Assembly (NCBI GenBank): GCA_017473665.1
Contig: JAFUKK010000162.1
Location: forward strand, 1 to 9,698
Length of the DNA: 9,698 bases
Direction of reading: 5' to 3'
Source: Lachnospiraceae bacterium
GTDB lineage: Bacteria; Bacillota; Clostridia; Lachnospirales; Lachnospiraceae
Every line of letters begins with the position of its first letter. Positions within the stretch are counted from its first letter, which is position 1. Below, one piece after another: positions 1 through 5,399 of this stretch. Below the pieces are notes generated by a model, which had not been told where the DNA came from, did no database searches, and worked only from the letters and a program-made list of their open reading frames with translations. Position numbers and translations under genes: made by a program.

Positions 1-54
1 ATCCCTGACATGATCTTTCTTTTCTTGATAGTTTTCGTACTCTAATATATTCAT
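1..54 (-). CDS. N-terminus of a divergent gene, probably an AraC-family transcriptional regulator (partial)
   Basis: Reading the minus strand from the ATG at 54-52 gives 18 open codons to the window edge, MNILEYENYQEKKDHVRD. An AAAGAGGT ribosome binding site lies on the minus strand at 66-59, four bases before the ATG, which supports a true start. The opening MNILEYENYQEKK resembles, from memory, the beginnings of cupin-plus-HTH AraC-family regulators common in Lachnospiraceae. No domain is visible in 18 residues, so the family is an inference from the N-terminal style. If correct, it would be a sugar-responsive activator transcribed away from glgP across a shared 115-bp spacer, and could regulate glgP. 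It could instead be another protein with a similar start. The rest of the gene is outside the window. Confidence 0.55.
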   Translation of the reverse strand, partial: MNILEYENYQEKKDHVRD

Positions 55-77
55 TTATACCTCTTTATACATAGATT

Positions 78-108
78 TTGATAGTATTGTGCCATAAAAA
101 GCTATGAT
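78..108 (+). promoter_or_regulatory. candidate promoter for glgP
   Basis: TTGATA at 78-83 and TATGAT at 103-108 resemble sigma-A -35 and -10 boxes. The 19-nt spacer is longer than the usual 17. Transcription would begin near 115 and leave a leader of about 55 nt before the glgP start. A CATAAT at 137-142 is another possible -10 but has no recognisable -35 at the right distance. This is a weak call made by eye. Confidence 0.3.
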
Positions 109-142
109 TCTGCAAGTAAAATATAGGAAATGATGGCATAAT
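86..142. repeat. imperfect inverted repeat in the glgP/AraC-like divergent spacer
   Basis: ATTGTGCCAT at 86-95 is the reverse complement of ATGGCATAAT at 133-142 except at one of ten positions; the arms are 37 nt apart. The left arm lies inside the candidate glgP promoter and the right arm between that promoter and the ribosome binding site. It may be a paired regulator site serving either divergent gene. It does not resemble the ATGCAA/TTGCAT sites in front of malQ. Confidence 0.3.
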
Positions 143-169
143 ACCCATAGAATCGTAAGGAGGTGGCTT

Positions 170-2491
170 ATGCTAAAAGAATTTTGCATTAGAAACTATC
201 AAAAGGAATTGTGTGATTGCTCCCATGAGGAGATATACAAGGTATTGCTGGAACTGGTAAAGCAGCTGGCAGAGAGCAGGGGCGGAGACAGGGTACGCAC
301 AGGTCAAGAGACTGTAGAAGATGGCAACATTTCCGCAAATCAGGACGGATTTGAGCGTAAGAAAAAGGTTTACTACATTTCTGCGGAATTTCTCATCGGA
401 AAGCTTTTGTCCAATAATCTGATTAATCTGGGAATTTATGAGGAAATCCAAAAGGAGCTGGAGGCAGCCGGAAAGAGCCTGCAAGAGATAGAGGAGTTGG
501 AGCCGGAACCCTCCCTGGGTAATGGCGGCTTGGGCAGACTGGCAGCGTGTTTTTTGGATTCTATGGCCTCTATTGGGATTTCCGGTGACGGAATAGGGCT
601 GAATTATCATTTTGGACTTTTCCGGCAGGTGTTTGAGAATCATTTTCAAAAGGAGACCAAGAATCCCTGGATGGAGGAACACAGTTGGCTGACCCGGACA
701 GGGAAGACCTATGAGGTACAGTTCGGTGGATTTTCAGTCCGTTCTGTGCTGTACGATGTGGATGTAATCGGGTATGAAAATCGTACCAATAAACTGCATT
801 TATTTGATATCGAATCAATTAATGAAGAGCTGGTGCAGGGGGATGGTATTACCTTTGACAAGACGAAGGTCGCTGAGAACCTGACGCTGTTTTTGTACCC
901 GGATGATTCCGATGAGGCGGGTAATCTGCTGCGCATCTATCAACAGTATTTTATGGTGGCCAATGGTGCAGCACTGATTTTGGAAGAATGCCGGGAAAAA
1001 GGTTCCAATCTCCATGACCTGTATGAGTATGCTGTGATTCAAATTAATGATACCCATCCGTCCATGATTATTCCGGAATTGATCAGATTGTTGATGGCTG
1101 AGGGTATTGCCCGGGAGGAAGCAATAGATATCGTATCCCGCACTTGTGCCTATACCAATCATACCATTTTGGCAGAGGCGCTGGAGAAGTGGCCGTTGCA
1201 CTATTTGGAAAAGGTGGTTCCCCAGCTGGTACCTATTATCAAAGTATTGGATGAGAAGGTAAAAGAACATTATCGGGACTCCAGGGTAGCTATTATTGAT
1301 GAACAGAACCGGGTACACATGGCCCATATGGACATTCATTATGGCTTCAGTGTCAACGGAGTGGCTTATCTGCACACAGAGATATTGAAAAACAGTGAGT
1401 TGCGCCCTTTTTATGAAATATATCCGGAGAAGTTTAATAATAAAACCATCGGCATTACCTTCCGAAGATGGTTGCTTCATTGCAACAGGGACCTGGCGGC
1501 CTATATAGAACAGCTCATTGGGCCTGGATTTAAGAAGGACGCTGCCTGCCTGAAGGAATTGGAAAAATATCTGGATGACAAGCAGGTGCTGCAACAATTG
1601 TTGGAAATTAAGAAAGCGGATAAGGTGCATCTGAAGGAGTATTTGAAAAAGACACAAAATGTGGATATCGACGAGTATTCTATCTATGATATCCAGATTA
1701 AACGTCTTCATGAGTACAAGCGGCAACAGATGAATGCCCTTTATGTGATTTATAAGTATTTGGAGATTAAGTCAGGATGCATACCTACTACACCCATCAC
1801 TGTGATTTTTGGTGCCAAGGCAGCTCCTGCTTATACCATAGCCAAGGATATCATTCATTTGATTCTGTGTTTGCAGGAGCTTACTATGAATGACCCGGAG
1901 GTGGCACCTTACCTGAAGGTAGTTATGGTAGAGAATTACAACGTGACCAAAGCGGAGAAATTGATACCTGCCTGTGATATTTCAGAGCAAATATCCCTGG
2001 CTTCCAAGGAAGCATCCGGTACCGGCAATATGAAATTTATGTTAAACGGTGCAGTGACCTTAGGAACCATGGATGGTGCCAATGTAGAGATTGCACAGCT
2101 GGTAGGCCCGGACAATATCTACACCTTCGGTGAAAGCAGTGAACAGGTCATTGCCCATTATGCCAAGGGAGATTATGTGGCAGCAGAGTATTATATCGAA
2201 GACGCGGACATCAGACGATATGTGGATTTTATTATTTCACCACAGCTACTGCGTATTGGTAATGTATCAGTGTTGCTTCGGCTTCATGGAGAACTGATTC
2301 AGAAGGACTGGTTCATGACCTTGCTGGATGTGAAGGAGTATATCAGGGTAAAAGAGGTAGCGTTACAGGATTACGAGGATAGATTGACATGGGCACGTAA
2401 GATGTTGGTTAATATAGCCAATGCCGGTTTCTTTTCCTCGGATAGAACCATTGAAGAATATAATAGAGATATTTGGCACTTGGAACTGTAA
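170..2491 (+). CDS. glgP: glycogen/maltodextrin phosphorylase (GT35), with an active-site Asn-to-Ile substitution
   Basis: A 773-residue cytoplasmic PLP enzyme of the GT35 family. The family cleaves alpha-1,4-glucan ends with phosphate to release glucose 1-phosphate. Visible landmarks: [10 protein letters not shown] near residue 70; [13 protein letters not shown] (116-128, with the active-site Leu121); the substrate-binding His331 in [14 protein letters not shown] at 511-518 (phosphate/PLP-contacting Lys511, Arg512, Lys517); and EASGTGNMK ending in the PLP-bearing Lys622. Two oddities stand out. The motif normally read as TNGITxRRW is TIGITFRRW, with Ile427 in place of the sugar-binding Asn (rabbit Asn484). 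There are also about 20-25 extra polar residues around 36-62, before the first conserved block. The start is fixed by AAGGAGGT at 157-164. The gene is convergent with the LacI-type gene and lacks the paired operators seen at malQ. The family is certain; full activity is not, given Ile427. Confidence 0.95.
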   Translation: MLKEFCIRNYQKELCDCSHEEIYKVLLELVKQLAESRGGDRVRTGQETVEDGNISANQDGFERKKKVYYISAEFLIGKLLSNNLINLGIYEEIQKELEAAGKSLQEIEELEPEPSLGNGGLGRLAACFLDSMASIGISGDGIGLNYHFGLFRQVFENHFQKETKNPWMEEHSWLTRTGKTYEVQFGGFSVRSVLYDVDVIGYENRTNKLHLFDIESINEELVQGDGITFDKTKVAENLTLFLYPDDSDEAGNLLRIYQQYFMVANGAALILEECREKGSNLHDLYEYAVIQINDTHPSMIIPELIRLLMAEGIAREEAIDIVSRTCAYTNHTILAEALEKWPLHYLEKVVPQLVPIIKVLDEKVKEHYRDSRVAIIDEQNRVHMAHMDIHYGFSVNGVAYLHTEILKNSELRPFYEIYPEKFNNKTIGITFRRWLLHCNRDLAAYIEQLIGPGFKKDAACLKELEKYLDDKQVLQQLLEIKKADKVHLKEYLKKTQNVDIDEYSIYDIQIKRLHEYKRQQMNALYVIYKYLEIKSGCIPTTPITVIFGAKAAPAYTIAKDIIHLILCLQELTMNDPEVAPYLKVVMVENYNVTKAEKLIPACDISEQISLASKEASGTGNMKFMLNGAVTLGTMDGANVEIAQLVGPDNIYTFGESSEQVIAHYAKGDYVAAEYYIEDADIRRYVDFIISPQLLRIGNVSVLLRLHGELIQKDWFMTLLDVKEYIRVKEVALQDYEDRLTWARKMLVNIANAGFFSSDRTIEEYNRDIWHLEL

Positions 2492-2556
2492 AAACAAATC
2501 CCCATTGTCGGCCCATCGGTGTGGTGACACGCCATAATAGGTCGGTAATGGGGATT
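2490..2556 (-). terminator. compound hairpin, probable terminator of the LacI-type regulator gene
   Basis: AATCCCCATT at 2497-2506 and AATGGGGATT at 2547-2556 form a perfect 10-bp stem. The 40-nt interval holds an inner 6-bp stem (GGTGTG 2518-2523 with CACGCC 2528-2533, one G-U pair) closed by a GTGA, GNRA-type tetraloop. On the minus strand the stem is followed by T-G-TTTTT (plus-strand 2496-2490), as expected of an intrinsic terminator. Its tail overlaps the glgP stop codon. In the plus direction the stem is followed by ATGTATATATG rather than a T-run, so termination of glgP here would be weaker. Confidence 0.65.
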
Positions 2557-2567
2557 ATGTATATATG

Positions 2568-3587
2568 CTATATTGGCCGACAGCTTTCTCGCACCACGAT
2601 TTCGTGGGGAACAATGATTTTGGTGGAAGCCAGATTGGGATTCTCCATATGATGGATAATCTGCGTGGCGGCTTCTGCTCCTAACTGCATGGAGTTGATA
2701 TCAATGGAAGTCAGGGGGGGTGAAGTCATTTGCGCAAACAAAGAATTATTAAAGGAGATAATGGACAAATCCTCCGGCACGGTAAGTCCACATTCCCTAC
2801 AGGTCCGCTCCAAGGCTACACCCAGAAAATCATCTGTTACCACGAATGCAGTAGGGCGGTCCGGCCGTTTCAATAAATCACTGAGCTCCGGGGGCATTTT
2901 CTTCATGGAGTCTTTGATTTCAATGGAGTAATCTTCCTGCAAAGGAAGTCCGTGTTCAAAATGGGCCAGCTGGTAGCCGTACTTACGGTCTGAGGAAAAA
3001 AGTAAAGTCTTTTCATAACCGATGTAACCGATTCTGCGGTGTCCCAGTTGGTACAAATACTCCGTAGCTTCTTGCCCTGCCAGAATATTGTCGGTATCTA
3101 CATAAATGGTCTGATTGGCAAACTGGTAAGCCTTACCGATCATAGCGAATAGAAGTCCTTCGTTGTATAGGTAATCGGTGATGGGGTCCTTTTGCTTGGA
3201 ATAAAGAAGGATGAAGCTGTCCGTCTGTCCGGTGCGTACCATGGAACGGATGACCTGCAGTGCTTCTTCTTCTGTCTGCCCGGTAATCAGGGTTGTGGTA
3301 TATTGATGGACATTGCAGTAGCTGTTAATGCCCTGTATCATTTCCAAAAAAAAGGAATTGGCATATATAAAGCGTTCCGAAACAGGAAGAATCAAGCCGA
3401 TGGTCCTTGAATTCTGAGAAGCCAGATTGCTGGCCTGAAAATTGGGCTCATAGCCCAAAGTAGCCATGGCGGCCCGAACTCTTTCCTTGGTTTCTTCACT
3501 GATGGAAGGATTATTTTTGCAGGTTCTGGATACTGTGGACGGAGAAACGCCTGCCAAAGCAGCAACATCTCGAATAGTAATAGCCAA
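2568..3587 (-). CDS. malR: LacI-family transcriptional regulator, MalR type
   Basis: A 339-residue DNA-binding repressor with a TTG start and TAG stop. Residues 3-50 form the LacI helix-turn-helix (IRDVAALAGVSPSTVSR), followed by a hinge helix (NFQASNLAS, with the conserved Leu) that in this family inserts into the operator centre. The rest is a periplasmic-binding-protein-like sugar-sensing domain, with the family patterns AFVVTDDFLGVAL, VPEDLSIISFNNS and SPPLTSIDIN. The last resembles maltose regulators of Gram-positive bacteria from memory. The protein ends soon after the core, with no LacI-like leucine-rich tetramerisation tail, so a dimer is likely. It is divergent from the malQ operon, and palindromic operators lie between the two. 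The expected role is repression of that operon, relieved by maltose, maltodextrin or a derivative. The segment after the recognition helix, SRTCKNNPSIS, is unusual: most relatives have a hydrophobic pair and then Asn. The family call is firm; the ligand is inferred from the neighbours. Confidence 0.9.
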   Translation of the reverse strand: MAITIRDVAALAGVSPSTVSRTCKNNPSISEETKERVRAAMATLGYEPNFQASNLASQNSRTIGLILPVSERFIYANSFFLEMIQGINSYCNVHQYTTTLITGQTEEEALQVIRSMVRTGQTDSFILLYSKQKDPITDYLYNEGLLFAMIGKAYQFANQTIYVDTDNILAGQEATEYLYQLGHRRIGYIGYEKTLLFSSDRKYGYQLAHFEHGLPLQEDYSIEIKDSMKKMPPELSDLLKRPDRPTAFVVTDDFLGVALERTCRECGLTVPEDLSIISFNNSLFAQMTSPPLTSIDINSMQLGAEAATQIIHHMENPNLASTKIIVPHEIVVRESCRPI

Positions 3588-3593
3588 TGTAGT

Positions 3594-3602
3594 ACCTCCT
3601 CC
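3594..3602 (-). promoter_or_regulatory. ribosome binding site that fixes the TTG start of the LacI-type gene
   Basis: The minus strand reads GGAGGAGGT here, six bases before the TTG at 3587-3585. No in-frame ATG or GTG lies near it, and the protein read from this TTG begins with the canonical LacI N-terminus. TTG is therefore the start. Confidence 0.85.
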
Positions 3603-3620
3603 AATTAATATACTTTCTTA

Positions 3621-3649
3621 ATTGTAGAAGATAAGACATAAAAAGTCAA
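3621..3649 (-). promoter_or_regulatory. promoter of the LacI-type regulator gene
   Basis: On the minus strand, TTGACT (plus 3649-3644) and TACAAT (plus 3626-3621) are separated by exactly 17 nt, a strong sigma-A-type promoter. Transcription would start near 3614 and leave a short leader of about 27 nt. A single ATGCAA half-site at 3657-3662 lies eight bases upstream of the -35, which would allow autoregulation. Confidence 0.7.
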
Positions 3650-3689
3650 TGAAGTAATGCAAAAAAACAAGGGAATTGCGTGAGGGAAA

Positions 3690-3705
3690 ATGCAAAGCGT
3701 TGCAT
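3690..3705. promoter_or_regulatory. candidate upstream operator for the LacI-type regulator
   Basis: ATGCAAAGCGTTGCAT is a 16-bp palindrome matching its reverse complement at 14 of 16 positions. It has the same half-sites as the operator at 3829-3844. A further TTGCAT follows at 3710-3715, one helical turn on. The site lies between the two divergent promoters, about 40 bp upstream of the regulator gene's -35. The central CG is shifted by one base relative to the other operator, so it may be a weaker or auxiliary site. Confidence 0.6.
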
Positions 3706-3731
3706 AAAATTGCATGGAAAGCGGGGGAAAG

Positions 3732-3763
3732 TTTCACAAAAACGTTAGTTTTTTACTGTGAAA
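3732..3763. repeat. AT-rich quasi-palindrome between the divergent promoters
   Basis: TTTCAC (3732-3737) pairs with GTGAAA (3758-3763). Directly inside, AAAAAC pairs with GTTTTT around a GTTA loop, and an unpaired TACT sits on the right side. The whole element is a nested hairpin or a two-layer protein site, unlike the ATGCAA/TTGCAT operators. It lies upstream of the malQ -35, where an activator could bind. No function is assigned. Confidence 0.35.
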
Positions 3764-3797
3764 AATGTAGAAGTTGAATTAAAATTCGTAAAAAGCA

Positions 3798-3826
3798 TTG
3801 CAAAAACCATGCAACAGAGCTATATT
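3798..3826 (+). promoter_or_regulatory. promoter of the malQ-alpha-glucosidase-transporter operon
   Basis: TTGCAA at 3798-3803 and TATATT at 3821-3826 are spaced by 17 nt. The -10 is close to consensus and the -35 matches four of six bases, so basal strength is probably moderate. Transcription should begin near 3833, inside the palindrome at 3829-3844. A lone ATGCAA half-site (3809-3814) lies within the spacer. A repressor bound here would block RNA polymerase directly. Confidence 0.7.
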
Positions 3827-3828
3827 TA

Positions 3829-3844
3829 ATGCAAACGATTGCAT
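3829..3844. promoter_or_regulatory. operator of the malQ operon (MalR-like or cre-like palindrome)
   Basis: ATGCAAACGATTGCAT matches its own reverse complement at 14 of 16 positions and has the central CG typical of LacI-family operators. It begins two bases after the -10 box and covers the likely transcription start. Its core fits the GCAAnCGnTTGC pattern known for Gram-positive MalR proteins. It also fits the CcpA cre consensus WTGNAANCGNWNNCW, so sequence alone cannot decide whether the divergent regulator, CcpA or both bind it. The adjacent regulator gene and a second copy of the half-sites favour the local regulator. Confidence 0.75.
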
Positions 3845-3867
3845 GACACACAAAGGAGGTGTGAGGC

Positions 3868-5370
3868 ATGGACAGAGCTGCCGGGATTTTACTTTCAGTG
3901 ACCAGTTTGCCATCTGATTATGGTATCGGATGTTTCTCAAAAAGTGCTTATGACTTTGTGGACTGGCTGAAAGAAGCGGGTCAGACCTATTGGCAGATAT
4001 TACCCTTGGGCCCTACCGGTTATGGGGACTCACCCTATCAGTCCTTTTCTACTTATGCCGGCAATCCTTATCTAATCGATTTAGAAGAATTGATAGCGGA
4101 GGGAGTGTTGCAACGGGAAGAATGTGACCGGGTTGATTGGGGACAGGATAGAACCAATGTTGATTATGAAAAGTTGTATCGGTCCAGATATGCTTTGCTA
4201 CGGAAAGCTTACGAAAGAAGTAACATCAGCAACAATCCGGAATATCTCCGTTTTTTGGAAGCTAACAGATGGTGGCTGGCAGATTATGCATTGTTTATGG
4301 CGGTGAAGAATCGTTTTGGTGGCAGGCCATGGACGGAGTGGGCGGAGGATATTCGTCTGAGATGGTCAGGTGCCATGGAGTATTATCAAAGGGAACTGTA
4401 TTTTGACATAGAGTTTCAATATTATATGCAGTTTGTGTTTTTCAGGCAATGGAACCGGTTAAAATCCTATGCCAATGCACAAGGTATCTGTATTATAGGA
4501 GATATTCCCATTTATGTGGCTATGGACAGTGCAGATGTATGGGCCCATCCGGAGTTATTTCAGCTGGATGAGAATAGACTTCCCATTGCGGTGGCGGGAT
4601 GTCCTCCCGATGGATTTTCCGCTACCGGTCAGCTATGGGGGAATCCTTTGTATCGCTGGGACTATCACCAAAGTACCGGATATCAGTGGTGGATTTCCAG
4701 GTTGGAATATTGCTTCCGTATGTATGATGTGGTACGGGTGGATCATTTCCGAGGATTTGATGAGTATTATGCCATACCTTATGGAGAGGAGACGGCGGTA
4801 AATGGTCACTGGGAAAAGGGACCGGGCATGGATTTGTTCCGGAGTGTGCAATGGGCACTGGGTTCACGGCAAGTGATAGCAGAGGACTTGGGCTATGTAA
4901 CCGATTCTGTACGTCAGCTGGTGCATGACAGCGGTTTCCCGGGTATGAAGGTGTTGGAATTTGCCTTTGACGCCAGAGATACAGGTTGTGCTTCTGATTA
5001 TCTGCCCCATAATTACCCGGAGCATTGTGTGGTATATACGGGTACTCATGATAATGAGACCATTAGGGGATGGTTTGAAGAGATTACGCCACAGGAGCAG
5101 ACCTTGGCCAGAGAGTATCTCTGCGACTTTGCCACATCGGTAAATGCATTACACCAATCCTTTATCAGCCTGGTTATGAGAAGCAAGGCGCAACTTTGTA
5201 TCATTCCTCTGCAGGATTATCTGGGGCTGGGTACGGAAGGACGCATGAACCGTCCCTCCACTGTGGGCCGGAATTGGAAATGGCGTGCTACCGTGGGACA
5301 GTTCAGCCAAGAGTTACAGCAAAAGATTTACCAAATGACAAAGCGTTACGGAAGAATAAGCAGACCGTAA
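3868..5370 (+). CDS. malQ: 4-alpha-glucanotransferase (amylomaltase, GH77)
   Basis: A 500-residue cytoplasmic GH77 enzyme of typical length for the short bacterial form. The family transfers alpha-1,4-glucan segments between maltodextrins, releasing glucose and making longer chains that phosphorylase can use. The protein opens with GILLSVTSLPSDYGIG, followed by WQILPLGPTGYGDSPYQSFS, both typical. The catalytic set is complete: nucleophile Asp292 in RVDHFRGF, acid/base Glu339 in IAEDLG, and stabilising Asp395 in GTHDNET. The PPDGFSATGQLWGNP loop of the family is present near residue 250. The start has AAAGGAGGT at 3852-3860. It is the first gene of the operon, directly behind the palindromic operator. 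The C-terminal RMNRPSTVGRNWKWR block is intact. The 3' end is followed 29 nt later by the alpha-glucosidase start. Confidence 0.96.
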   Translation: MDRAAGILLSVTSLPSDYGIGCFSKSAYDFVDWLKEAGQTYWQILPLGPTGYGDSPYQSFSTYAGNPYLIDLEELIAEGVLQREECDRVDWGQDRTNVDYEKLYRSRYALLRKAYERSNISNNPEYLRFLEANRWWLADYALFMAVKNRFGGRPWTEWAEDIRLRWSGAMEYYQRELYFDIEFQYYMQFVFFRQWNRLKSYANAQGICIIGDIPIYVAMDSADVWAHPELFQLDENRLPIAVAGCPPDGFSATGQLWGNPLYRWDYHQSTGYQWWISRLEYCFRMYDVVRVDHFRGFDEYYAIPYGEETAVNGHWEKGPGMDLFRSVQWALGSRQVIAEDLGYVTDSVRQLVHDSGFPGMKVLEFAFDARDTGCASDYLPHNYPEHCVVYTGTHDNETIRGWFEEITPQEQTLAREYLCDFATSVNALHQSFISLVMRSKAQLCIIPLQDYLGLGTEGRMNRPSTVGRNWKWRATVGQFSQELQQKIYQMTKRYGRISRP

Positions 5371-5384
5371 GCGAAAGTACCGAC

Positions 5385-5392
5385 GAGGAGGG
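5385..5392 (+). promoter_or_regulatory. ribosome binding site that fixes the alpha-glucosidase start
   Basis: GAGGAGGG lies seven bases before the ATG at 5400. The reading frame stays open upstream to an ATG at 5196 inside malQ, but that extension overlaps malQ by 175 nt and shows no family similarity. This site and the protein start MEQKWWQDKIAYQIYP support 5400. Confidence 0.85.
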
Positions 5393-5399
5393 AAAGTCG

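Noticed and set aside
815..1726. A 303-codon open frame on the minus strand inside glgP
   Set aside because: It is antisense to well-conserved phosphorylase coding sequence, shows no recognisable domain, is rich in Ile, Leu, Gln and His as expected of an antisense frame, and I see no convincing ribosome binding site.
2492..2567. A small RNA or mobile element footprint in the convergent spacer
   Set aside because: The perfect stem with a T-run on the minus strand is sufficiently explained as a terminator. No target-site duplication is visible and no second copy occurs in this window.
3588..3867. A riboswitch or small RNA gene in the divergent spacer
   Set aside because: The space is explained by two promoters and operator sites, and the malQ leader is only about 35 nt. 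I see no aptamer-like conserved pairing and no terminator before malQ.
5196..5399. A 68-residue N-terminal extension of the alpha-glucosidase from an upstream ATG
   Set aside because: The extension is an out-of-frame reading of the malQ 3' end. The conserved GH13 start and a strong ribosome binding site place the true start at 5400.
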